DNA of 64,000 nt, taken from Hypomesus transpacificus. Lineage: Eukaryota > Chordata > Actinopteri > Osmeriformes > Osmeridae. The position numbers and the translations under genes are program-made. Position 1 is the stretch's first letter, and each line of letters begins with the position of its first letter. The stretch lies in assembly GCF_021917145.1 (NCBI RefSeq), contig NC_061077.1, positions 7,251,298-7,315,297 on the forward strand, in the 5' to 3' direction. The notes beneath the pieces were generated by a model. That model did no database searches. It worked only from the letters and a program-made list of their open reading frames with translations, and had not been told where the DNA came from. This document shows positions 28,975 through 52,677 of the stretch, piece after piece.

Positions 28975-29062
28975 CAACTCTTTATTGTTGAACAGGATAT
29001 ACATGTTGTGGATGTGGATTTTAAAGGGATATTTCTGACATTTCATAGTGAGAAGAGTCAAG
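28975..29062 (+). other. possible 5' UTR exon of slc38a5
   Basis: A TATA-like TTATTTATAT at about 28948 is followed by a segment ending in a consensus donor (GTCAAG|GTAAGTTG, exon end 29062). The next plausible acceptor (CTCCCACAG|GCTGC) opens the exon with the slc38a5 ATG at 30802. The pairing is inference. Confidence 0.4.
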
Positions 29063-30801
29063 GTAAGTTGCTCAGTGAATTGTGTATGGGAACTGCCATG
29101 TCAGGTGTGGAGATAGTGGAAGGTAAACGGTCAATGGAAAGGCAGTCTTGCATCAGACAAGAACCATGTGCTCTATGAATACTGAGGCTATGTCTGCAGT
29201 TACTGGAACAGGAAGAGTTAGTAGAAATGTTCTAGTTACCACAATACGGTACACAATATAATTGTTTAACATAGTTTACTATACTCATTTACTTGAGTAT
29301 GCCTACATCACTCTACCTATTTCTTTGACTGCAGGTTTGAAAACTGAAAACTGATTCATTTCCTCATGTGACTAAATTAATAGAAGTCGTATTAATTTGC
29401 CTTCTTAGCCAGTAAGTAACAGGTTGATAAATGTTTTACTATGTGTGTATCTACTAAGATGTGTATTTGAGAGTGTTGCTGCTCATCAGAGTGCTACTTC
29501 TCTCAGGTGACTTTTATCACTCTGCACATGAGGGTATCATTCAATTAAAGACTGATATGAAATAAGACAACCTGATTTCTTGCCTTATGTGGCCAATAAG
29601 TCAGAAGTTGATAAAGCATGTTACCAATTTGTCTTAGTGTCCAGTAACTAATATTTCTTTGTATTGACAATGTCCATCATCACCAATAGGTTGCTGTATC
29701 CTCCCTGTTTTATTGGTATTGTGGTTTCTGGATGTTTTTAATAAAGCTGTATTTAAGATATGTGTGTTAGTCTGACCTTATCCTATTACCACAGTGCTAG
29801 GGCTAGACAGACCAGTGTTAGCCTCAAAAGAGGAGCCCATTGTTGATGTTTTTTGCATGGAGTCTTAGAACAGAAATTCTAGTGATCTCTAATTGAATGG
29901 GTTCAAGGGCTAGGGGAGTTGACTAATACTGTACCCCTTTAATGTGAAATACTTACATTGGCATAGTGGCAGTGTATGTTTGGTGTTTTCAAGGATCAGA
30001 TGTGAGACCATGAGGTCAGTTTGGCCCAGAGAGATCTGGCCTGTGACCTAGTAGCAACCAGGACTACTTACTAGTACAGGAACTGCTTTCCTGCCTACTT
30101 GATGTTGCCCAGAGCAGATTAGTTCAACATAAGTCCTTTCACAACATTTGTTATTTAAAGCATTTCCTGTCACATAAGCTCTAAATGGCTTTACATTTCC
30201 CTGCTGAACAAGTAGGATGACTACTTTATAACGCAAGATATTTCCAGTGGGCTATTAACTCCACAAACTGAGACATTATGAACAGACATAAACAGACTTA
30301 TGAAGAGGTTTCGCTTGTTGATCAGGGTTTGCCCCTAAGAGGCTTGTGATGGCGGCCTACTCCAGGCCTTATTTACAGTACATATCTCAAGACATAACAA
30401 GTTCTCCCAGTGTTCAGTTTACTGTTCTGCATAATTCATCAGTCATGTGTATCCCATTGATGTCAACATGGAAAGAATGATTGCAGCAGCTGCCGTAGTC
30501 GCAGCTTTGTGTCAATTTAGTGCAGTCCTGTGACATCATGACCTCATTGATGTTTTTACACTTGTTCCTATCCTCTTCATGCTTAGATGCAACAGAGGAT
30601 TGAATTCGCATAATTCAAATGACTGTGGGTGACTAATGTCCATGTATGCAGTATTCTGAGCCCCTGATGCAAGCTCACCTGTCCTTTGTTACTTGCTATT
30701 ATGGCTCATCAAAATGTATATAACATCTATTCAAAATAATAACTATAGTGACTACTGCAACCTGGGCTGTACATTAAATAAAAACATTTCTTCTCCCACA
30801 G
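29063..30801. other. probable slc38a5 5' UTR intron
   Basis: 1.7 kb without coding potential. One AATAAA-like site near 29740 and AT-rich sequence, nothing else seen. Confidence 0.4.
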
Positions 30802-30900
30802 GCTGCATTTGAGTCTTGATTCACCTAAAGGAGCTACTGTCAATCCCAGAGGAACTTCATTATCAGTTCATATTTATTCTTCTCATCCCTTGAAACGAGA

Positions 30901-35689
<4,789 letters not shown>

Positions 35690-37282
35690 CAGCTGAGACT
35701 CCCAGACAGTAGAGACATGCCAAGCCAAGCACTCCCAGTCATCCGATTCACCCCATACCTACCCTGTGACAAACCAAAGCCTAAGTACAACACTAGCAGA
35801 AAAATGGGAAGAACATGTTCCCCTCAAGAAAAACAGCACTCCTGTGTGGGGAACGGCTGCAGTTCAGAGGGGTTATCACACATCCAGCAGCACACAGAGG
35901 TTTGGTTATCAGATAGCCAGTGCAGTAAAAAGATAGTAGACAGTATATAGAATATATTTAGGGAACCAATACAATTTTTGATTTTCAGGAACAGGTTATG
36001 AGGCACTAGTCAAGTTTCTGGAGAGCTGACAACCTAAATCATGAATGATGTGATTTTTTACACAAGAACAACTGAAGTGTAATTTCAGTTTTATAATGGT
36101 GCAGAATATTTGTATAGGTGTACCCACAAATGGCTCCACCATTGCCAAAGTATGTCCGATGTAAAATCTACCTCCCTTTAAATAACTGTTTTCACACAGA
36201 AAGAATATTTATTACAAGTTCAAAGTCAAATTTGTTATTTAGGTCTCGTATATACAACTCTCCCTGACTTTCCATGAATTGTGTTATTGTTATTTGATAC
36301 TTTATGCTTCAAAGACCTTTCCATTTGATCTGCTGTATCTGTCCAAATTCAACCATAACACAATCAACATGTGTAGCTTTACCTGTATGATTACCGCCTC
36401 CCGTTATGGACTACTGAAGTAGAGTAACATTTGTTTGGATGTTTATATTTTGGTCCTATTTGGAAACTTGAAATCAATGATACATTAGGTGTATGCTATT
36501 TATATTTGCCATTGTGCTTACATCAACATCCCTAAATACTGTTACCACTGCAGATATTACAGGAATTTAATGAATTGCAATGCAACAGGTATGTCTGTGT
36601 GAAATACTTCTGTCTTTCAACTCAACTAAAGATTTTTCAGAAGTAATAAGATGTTAAACTTAAAGACCTGGCTGTGAAGATTAGTCCTTGGGGGCACAGC
36701 TTTGACCAAAGCCCTCTGAACGGCTTAGATTAACTAGCTGAGTATTCATAGATATTCATGTACTCTATCATTCAACAAAACAAGTATGTGTTTTTTATTT
36801 AGTTTTTTTTCTATTTTTTCAGTCAACACAAATGTTATGAACACAATGTTTTAACGTGTATTTAATTGTATGTTTATAATAAAAAATCAGTCAATGTGAT
36901 TCAATGTTTACATTTCTCAATAGCCTCTAGTACATGAATGCTCTTGAATTCTAAGAAATCTTGTTCCTAGAGACTACTCTCTTTACACTGAATTTAACCA
37001 TGTCACATTAGAAAAAGGAATGAGGAAACAAACTAAAGGAACAAGTTAGCCCTGAAAATGGAAGTAACACATTCAACTGTGATCAGCAGTTGAGTGAAAA
37101 GAAAATGGTGAGTTAAGAAAAAATGTGTGGTTGTCCGTTTCCTGCTCTTGTGTGCCTGTAGCACATCAGAGCAGACTGTGAAGAGAACCTCCCTCAGCCT
37201 GTTGTTGAACCAGGGTCTAATACAGCACAGCCTGCTGTGTGAGCAGCTTCGTCACACCTAACACAACTCCTCAGAGATCGCT
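35690..37282. other. slc38a5 3' UTR and was promoter region
   Basis: 1.6 kb between the two plus-strand genes. An AATAAA at about 36878 ('ataataaaaaat') could end slc38a5, leaving roughly 400 bp for the was promoter and 5' UTR. That stretch is purine-rich with GGAA-type ETS cores near 37015-37070, which would suit a haematopoietic gene, but this is inference. Confidence 0.4.
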
Positions 37283-37902
37283 ATGAGTCGGGGCTCCAAG
37301 GCCAAGCTTCAGCAGGGGAGCAGACACAGCACTCTGCTCAGCCCTTTGGAGAATGAAAGGTTGGAAGTCTTCATGGGAAGAAGGTGTTCTGTAAGTTTTG
37401 ACGTGGGCAATACCTTTGTGTTTCTATGTGTTTTTGTGTGTATGTCCGGATGTGTGATTGTGTGTATGTCTGTATGTGTGATTGTGTATGTGTGTGGTTT
37501 AGTGTTGGCTTGATACTATACGGCATGGCTCTGTCATTACTTGTCATATATGTAGCATGTGCATTTAAATATCATATCATTCAAGCAACAGTCTTATTTT
37601 CAGTTATTTTATATAAGACTAGCAGATTAATTAAATTCAAGTGTATATAATAGTTAGTAGGGCATCTGTCTTAGTAGACCTCAAATTGTGCTAGTTATCT
37701 GTGACAGTTTTGACAGGAAATGATGGTAGAACCCATTTCCTTTTCTGAGCCTTGTGTCAGTGAAATGCTCGCTACTTCAACTTCCTTGCTGGTTTCTGAC
37801 ATAAAGACTTGGTGGGTTTTAGGGTTTTTCAAAACACAATGGCAGAAGTTTGGTAAGATTGTGCCACCTATGGAAGGCACCGTGGGCTCACCCATGTGTG
37901 TT

Positions 37903-37943
<41 letters not shown>

Positions 37944-38102
37944 TCTCTGGCCACTGCTGTGGTCCAGCTGTTCATGGCCCTGCCACACAGTCCAACCTTC
38001 TGGAGTCTGCAGCACACAGGAGTGGCCTGCTTCATCAAGGACAACCCCCAACGCTCCTACTTCATACGTCTATTTGATGTGAAGGTACATGACAGCACAG
38101 GG

Positions 38103-38141
<39 letters not shown>

Positions 38142-40819
38142 GGGGGGGGTATTAGCTGACTGATGTGGTCCTGAGAGCTTAAGAAAACATCCTAGTCTAG
38201 AAGAAAGCCCTGGTTTGGTGCTGATTATAGAGACTCACATGATAGCTCCCTACTGTTCCTACAAGCAGAGAACTAGGAAGTTTGACCTTGAAAACCATCC
38301 AACGTGTTTATACAGTTATTGTTTTTTCAGGCAGGTAAACTGATATGGGAGCAGGAGGTCTATGCCCAAATGTCTTACTTCTGCCCTCAACCTTTCTTCC
38401 ACTCTTTTGCTGGAGATGTAAGCATACTCACACTTTATCAATCTGTGTTGACATTCGGTCTTGGTCATATGTATGCTTAATAACATGTACTTAAGTTAGC
38501 AGTTTCTTATACACTGTATTTCATTGTTCACAATGCAGAATTGTCAAGTCGGGCTGAACTTTGCAAATGTCCAAGAAGCTGAAAACTTTCAAAATGCAGT
38601 GCAAGAAAAGATCTGCCAAAGAGACCGTCAAGGTCAGTTTCACATTAGTTTATATTTTGTACTTTTGTTTTTAACTTTTAGTTCTGCGTTTACCACTAAG
38701 AGCTTAACAATATTGATGGTTCCCTTTAAGATGATTAACCACAAAACATTTTCTTCTCACAACATAACGTCTGTCTTCCTCGTGCAGCTTCAGAAAAGAA
38801 ACAACGGCCCCTAGCTTCAAATGGTAGGACTGACTGCTGTGTCAAGTAAATAGGTCCAGTATGTATTTGTTTTGAACTGCAACATGTTTTTGTCAAATCT
38901 TTCTCTGCTCTACACTACTGGTCGTGCTGCAGACAGGGGATACCTACCTCCACTGCCACCTGGCAAAGGTGAGAATACCTCCTTTTATGCTTCTGTATTT
39001 GTTGAACTGTGTTTGATCAAAGACATCAGGCAACATATTAATATATTTTTCACTCAAAGTCTTACCAAAAGGTGTTTACGGTGAAAGATGATTCTTCCAA
39101 GGCAGCCAAGATAGCTCATGTGTCTTGATTGTGTCCTACTAGGGCCTGTGAGTACCTGCATTGCCACCATTGACATCCAGAACCCAGACATTCAGGCCTC
39201 GCGCTACCGCACGGTGGCTTCCCCTCCATCTGTCTTCAGCTTAGGCAAAAGCAAAAAGGAAAAGAAAAGCAAGAAAAAGGGCAGCAAGTTTTCCAAAGCT
39301 GATATTGGAGCGCCCAGTGGGTTCACGTGAGGACATTTTCTTAACATAGCACAGCATTGTAGCAGAAAGACCTGAATTTTCCTATTTTCCATACCATAAA
39401 ATGTTATTGTATTGTATGATATGTGTTCTACATAATATACAGTAATACTGCATATTTACATACAGTTTAATTGTGTTGTTTAATCGGCATACTGTATCAT
39501 GTTACAGCTAGTTGGACATATTCATTTTTTGTGGTGTGTGACTGCTTCCGTCTCTCCTCTCTTCCTGTGTACAGACATGTGAGTCATGTGGGCTGGGACC
39601 CCAACAACCTGGACCCTGACCTGAAGAAGCTGCTGTCCACGGCAGGCATCAGTGAGGAGGAGCTGAAGGATGAGGAGACATCCCAACTCATCCAGAACGT
39701 CATCGAGCAGTCAGGAGGCATGGAGGCAGTCAAGAAGGCCATGAACAAAGGTGCTCCTCCGGTCTTCACCACATTTCAACACAGTTCGGTGCTTCGAATA
39801 TCTTCATGATTTGCGCCCCTCGATTTTTGATGGGGAATTGAACTCTCATTTTTCTCTTTTTCCCATGGATCAGATCGTCCTCCCCCGCCCTCTGGTAGGC
39901 AGGGTCCTCTCCCTCCAGTGCCTGGAGTCTCTTCGTACGCCCCACCCCCTGCTCCTGGCAGTGCCTGTGCTCCGCCTCCCTCACGGAGTCGCTCCGGCCC
40001 CCTGCCTCCTCTCCCAGGACAGCCACAGCGTGGAGCGCCTGCTCAGCCCCCTCCCTCACGCACCGTCCTGCCACCACCACCCCCTTCAGCTCGAGCTGGT
40101 CTCCCGCCACCTCCACCCTCCGTGTCCTACTCCCACAGCCCTCCTCCACCTCCCCCCGGGACCCAACACTTCATGGCTGCTCCTGCAGCCTCCACACCCC
40201 GCGGAGGAGGACCTGCCCCCCCTCCCCCTCCTCCTCCCCCTCCTCCTCCCCCTCCTCCTCCCCCAGCACACATTTCAGAAGACTTCCCTCCTCCTCCTCC
40301 TCCACCCTGTGGGACTCTCAAACCCCCTCCTCCTCCATCCAATGGGGAAGGTGGGGGTGACGGGAGAGGGAATCTGTTGAGCCAGATACGCCTGGGAAAG
40401 AAGCTAAAAAATGTCAGTAAATTACACTTGCAAACCATAACATTTCTTGTGTGGACTTAAGTGTGGTTTTAATATTCTGTTTGTGTGTTTGTTTCCTTGT
40501 TTGTGTGTTTGAATCGTAGGTAACTGAGAGTCCTGATCTACCTTCACCTGCTCAGTCTGAGTCTGATGAGGGCATCGTTGGAGCTTTGATGATGGTCATG
40601 CAAAAAAGAAGCAAAGTCATCCACTCCTCAGGTAAACCTGCCCTTCTGGCTCCTAGCAAGCCCCCTCTGCTCTCATACACAGAACATCATGAAGGAATAT
40701 GCTGCCTTTGTAAATCTAAAGCAATAACTGAATGACATTTGTTCCTCCCTCATCTCTTAGATGAAGATGAAGATGAGGGTGGATTTGACGATGACGAGGA
40801 TGATGAATGGGATGACTAG
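37283..40819 (+). CDS. was: Wiskott-Aldrich syndrome protein (WASP), 11 exons
   Basis: Cdc42-regulated activator of Arp2/3 actin nucleation in haematopoietic cells. Exons: 37283-37390, 37944-38084, 38331-38417, 38539-38632, 38788-38823, 38933-38968, 39143-39326, 39575-39750, 39874-40412, 40520-40631, 40761-40819; they give about 523 residues. Domains in order: WH1/EVH1 (about 25-145, with [28 protein letters not shown]); a Lys-rich basic stretch ([14 protein letters not shown]); CRIB/GBD ([17 protein letters not shown], about 220-285); a long proline-rich region (about 290-450); WH2 ([15 protein letters not shown]); central motif ([15 protein letters not shown]); and an acidic tail ending EWDD with the conserved tryptophan. 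Two oddities: six residues after GWDP that I recall in human WASP are absent, and the regulatory tyrosine of the GBD is replaced by Gln (codon 39693-39695). Order next to slc38a5 is as in human. Confidence 0.95.
37895..37941. repeat. (TG)n tract abutting was exon 2 acceptor
   Basis: About 47 bp of nearly pure TG with a few TTTG interruptions, followed directly by TAG and exon 2. There is no pyrimidine tract. Confidence 0.95.
38103..38149. repeat. (TG)n plus G-run after was exon 2 donor
   Basis: (TG)n starts 18 bp after the exon 2 donor and ends in a G9 run, so exon 2 of was is bracketed by TG tracts. Confidence 0.95.
40206..40265 (+). repeat. CCTCCTCCC coding repeat (polyproline)
   Basis: In-frame (CCT/CCC)n in was exon 9, encoding about 17-18 consecutive prolines, typical of the profilin- and SH3-binding region of WASP. 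Antisense frames give polyglycine and are artefacts. Confidence 0.9.
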
Positions 40820-41062
40820 TTTCCTCCACAAGCTGTGTCCTGTTGATTTCACCACCCACTGTCTCGCTGGTTGGTCAGGGTCTACTGTAATCATCTCTCC
40901 TCTTTCTAAACTGTATGAAAGGAGGATCATTTCATGACTTATGGTAAAATGTTTTCGACTGAATGTTCATGAACGATAGTAAATATATAGAAAATCTGTT
41001 TTTTGTTTGTTATTTTACTCCAAACGTCTTCACTAAAATAGATGGATATCAACTGCAATCTC

Positions 41063-41068
41063 AATAAA
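41063..41068 (+). terminator. was polyadenylation signal
   Basis: AATAAA 244 bp after the was stop codon. It lies only 27 bp from the opposing sema3f signal. Confidence 0.7.
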
Positions 41069-41094
41069 TGGACATGTTAGGAAGAAAGGAACTC

Positions 41095-41100
41095 TTTATT
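41095..41100 (-). terminator. sema3f polyadenylation signal
   Basis: TTTATT on the + strand (AATAAA on minus), about 660 bp after the sema3f stop codon at 41764. The was signal faces it. Confidence 0.6.
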
Positions 41101-41763
41101 AGCAGTTTCAACAATTCCAGTGTAATGTAGAACAACACATTGCAGTTTGTGGTGAAGGGTGTCTGGTTACAGGAGTTACTTACACCTACCTGTCATGCCT
41201 TTCCTATTCAACAGGTCAATTTTTCCATTTATAAATATGTATTTAACATGTTTGTGTCTATCACAATTGTGCTGGACTATAACTTGTTCATTTTAACTTG
41301 AATGTTGTGTGCAGATTCAATCTCTAAAACCACCACCATCCATCAAAGTGCATAACTGAAGGAATACTGAGATTACTGTATACTCATATAAACAAACACT
41401 GGTCACAAAACATGAAGGAGGGACAAGTCACAGCAATTACAATTTCCAAAGGCATTAGTCAGTTTGAATGGATACAGATATTATTATCTATACCATGGTT
41501 AAGCAACCAGCATCAAACATCAAAATGTACAAATTTGCAAACCAAGTAAAGCATGCAACAGGAATATCTTTTTTTGATATTATTATATTATCATACATTC
41601 ATAAAGCATGGGTCTGTCATGACCATATGATATGTACACATTCAATATATTACATCTCTATATTGAGATAACCGTTTGTGGTGTGAGAGTGTCACATGTC
41701 ACTGTATCAAGGGAGATTACGCTGGTCTGGTGTCAGTGTCCGGTGTAGCCAGTCTACAGGTGT

Positions 41764-49031
<7,268 letters not shown>

Positions 49032-50043
49032 TCAGGTAGCCCACGGAGATCTAGGTAGAAAGGAAAGGGTAAATATAAATTAGACATTGATAAAGATAAA
49101 CCTGCAAACGACATTGCATGTGTAATGAGAATGAGGCCCACAGAACTAATAGAAAACAGAGAGCACATGCTGTTTATAAAGAGCAGGCAGACAGAGGAGA
49201 CTCAGATCTCCAGATGATCTATCTAGATAAGTACTGACTAGTGGAGAGAAAATATCAGCCATTGTGGCCAAGACAACATCTACTCAAGAGCCTGATTTTG
49301 AAATAAATTGTTTCTAAACCTGGCAGCCTGACCAAGACCATGGGCACCTGTATAAAAGCCAGTTATACAAAACCCCACTGTGGTTACCCATTTGGGACCT
49401 AGGTTTGCACACTGGATTTGAATAGAAAGTAACTGAGACACAATGGACTAAATGTACTCTTCATGCATCATTGAAATGTATAGGGCGGCCACTAGAAACT
49501 GTTTCTTTGGGTACCTAAACTATTTCTGACGGTTTAGGAGTGTTGGCAGGTAGCAAACTGTTATACTTTAACCCAAGCATTCATTATGTATACTGCACTT
49601 TGCTGTAGAGGATATTGCATGAATTATGAATACTAAAAGCTGAGTCCATAACGTCCATTAAATTGTCTTCCCAAAGGTGCGCTTATCCCACGTGCCCAAA
49701 ATTGCACTTTATTTTCCGAGTTTGCTGTAAATCCATAACGAAAATGTTAAATTTATATTCGTGAACTAATACATGTTGTGAACCTCAAATCATCTGAACA
49801 AGAGGCAAACAACAAGATTAAGATGAAAATTATATTGTCGTTGAGGTTTCGTTTCAGTGCATTAGGAGAAATCTGCGGTCTAGATCTTTCACAAACATCA
49901 AGTTTAGTGATCGGTGAAAGCAACTTTATAAAACAGCGCGAGATGATTCCGGGTTGCAAAATATAATTACTTCGCCCGCGTTCGGTGAATACGGAGCACG
50001 TAGCCTAATGCTGAACTGTTTCTAAAGACAGGCGAGTGCCTAC

Positions 50044-50300
50044 CTTTATCTTTTTTTGGAACCCACTGAAAGAGACACGAAACTCACATAATAAGATGTT
50101 ATCGGTACATTCCTCGGAGTTCCAAGGTTGGATGTTAATACTCAAGTTCCTCAAGAAAACAATACAATCCCTTGGAATACGTGTCAATTGAAAAGCAGCT
50201 TGTCAAGTTCTATACCGCCATCTCGAATTCAAAGAAATTGAATTGCAGTTGCATTTTAAACTTGATCTTCTGATCTCATTGCCCCAAACCATCTGATGTA
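50044..50300 (-). other. possible 5' UTR exon of sema3f
   Basis: A minus-strand donor (AAAG|GTAGGC) at 50044, with an acceptor-like CTAG just upstream of the exon carrying the ATG at 49031. The upstream limit and promoter are not resolved. Confidence 0.3.
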
Positions 50301-52631
50301 CAGACAAAAATGTAGGTCCATATGTCCTTTCATGTGGGTCTGGTTCAGTAAACGTCTACGGATGAAGTGAGTGCAGGTGTTGGGTTGGCTATCTGCCCCT
50401 GGCTTCCTCTCCTCCCTCTCATCATCAGCTGATTAACCCACTTGATGCTGGTGTGTCTGATTATAGCAGGTGACACAAAAGTAAATTATTATTGAGAAGT
50501 ACATTTACAAAATAAAAATATCTTGCCTGGTTTCGTAAAATAAAAAGATAGGCAAACATACTTTTTTCCTACATGACAGTAGATTCTCATGTAAAAAATA
50601 AAGTAAATTCAGATGTCAAACCAAATGGGGACCCAGTATTGTGTCCTGACAGATGTCTCTATTGAGATACCTCCACAGGAGAGTGAGAAAAGCGTAAAAG
50701 ATTCCTCAGATTCCTCCTCAGACGACTCTTGGGCTCACGACAACGACCACAAAGTAACCAGGAGGGGGGACCTCATGGAGAAGACATCCATTCTTTTATT
50801 CGACTTTGAAATCAACTGCATTCCCCTCACTTCATCACTGGCTTTGTGGTAAGCGCTGACGCAGTAGGCACTTAAAGAACAAAAAAGGCATGGGAATGGC
50901 TCTTGTACACCATAAAACTAAAACAAACACAGTGAACAGACTGAGTCAGTCACTGCCAGGAAGGTGAAATGTCAGAGGAGGTTTGTTAGAGCCAAGCAAA
51001 TCATTAGCGCTTACATTATTGTTATACTCTTACAAAGATGGAGTCTTATCCCAATGTGGTATAGTAAGATATCCTCAGAGGTATATGGACAACATGGGCA
51101 TACGACATTGACCGCTTACATTGATTGGGGGGTTCAGCAGCTCTTCTGCAGTGTTGAGAGGACATCCAGGTTGAGAGTGGACATAGTCTTTGTTTTCTTG
51201 CCCTGTGGGAGACGTCCTTCCCTTTTCCAACTTAGGAAGTGAGTCATGAGTCAGTGCTGAGGTTAGGTTTCCGTGAGCCGCTCAGAGTGGCCATGGACAT
51301 CATAACACTGACCAGCTCCCACTGTTTTAGAAGTACCACCAACGTCACTGAGACCTCTGATAGGACTTTCAATGGCCTTATCTGCCGACCCACCCACTAT
51401 GACCTAAACTCACAGATGAGATAGTGTAGCGTCACCACAGTTCACACTGGAACAGAGGTTTTGCCCCACTGAAACACATGTTCTCCACAGGAAGGATGGT
51501 AGTCTTGCACACATGTTAACATGTAGGCTATGTGTCATTGTGTTGATGTCTTGTCTAGAGCCAGTAAAGCCTGAAAGCCAAGGCTGGTCTATGTCTGGAC
51601 CTCCTGCTCTCATCTTTAGTTGGTGCAGTAGGAATCCCTGTAAGACAACTGAAAGCCTTTAGCAGAATCCCTGACCTGCAGACACATCAATCACAGCAGC
51701 ATCTCCTAAAACAAGGGCCTGGCCCCAGGGGAATAAGAATAACCTGTCATTGGATCTAGTGGTTGTAAAATCATTATAATAATGCTGCACCGTAAAAGAT
51801 CAGTATAAAAGAGAAATGATCTCGTTAGCACAGAATTTGTCATCATAAAGGGAAAAAAGGAAAATCTTAGTTTAAGAAAGGAAAACAGGTGCTTTATCTG
51901 ACATGCATGAACTTCACACACCATTGAATATCAAAGGAGAACAAGTTATGAAAACATCTTCAACATGAAAAGCAGAGCATACGTGGCGCCCATTCCAGTT
52001 GGAACTTGCTTGTTCTGTAGTGGAATAGAGGTTACAGCAGGTTTTATAGTGAAAGCGGCAGCTTCTTCACTGAAAACCAGAAAGCTCTGTCTGCATAAGT
52101 ACAGCATGCCACGTGTCCACCAGGCCAGCCAGCCAGCCAGTCACCATCTGCAGAGGAGACAAGGCTGGCACTCTGTCTCACTATAAAATGCAGCTGGGTG
52201 AATCGACAGCTGTTGAAGAATAATTTCCACAAAATAACAGAAGGGTAGAAAATGAACGATAGTGAAAACACTCCAGGGATAAGTAAAAGTATGGTTCTGG
52301 AAAGATAAATCTGTCACCACTTTAGCATTAGCTTTAGGATATAGCAGAATGGATGAGTGTGCTAATGCGCTTGCTCATTAAAGATGGATTTCTCCTGATG
52401 TGATTTTGGGACAATAATAGTCCAAAAGGTTTTGGATTTATTTTTGTATTTTTTTGAGAGTACATCAGGACACCACTTCATCTCCATCTCCTTTATGTGT
52501 TATGATCATCAATCTCCATGTTTACTTCTCTGTCCTCCATGAGAAACCTCAATTAGAAGTCAGTCAGGCTGTGCAAATTTGCAGTATCACTAACACAGGC
52601 TTGACACTTGGACACACACTCTCACACATGC

Positions 52632-52677
<46 letters not shown>

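Noticed and set aside
39751-40380. 209-codon plus-strand ORF, Leu/Pro/His-rich
   Set aside because: It is an alternative frame of the proline-rich was exon 9; the real frame is fixed by flanking exons and by the WH2 motif.
50613-50852. 79-codon ORF with an acidic Ser-rich stretch
   Set aside because: Isolated, with no family match and no convincing splice partners. Left as unexplained chance ORF.
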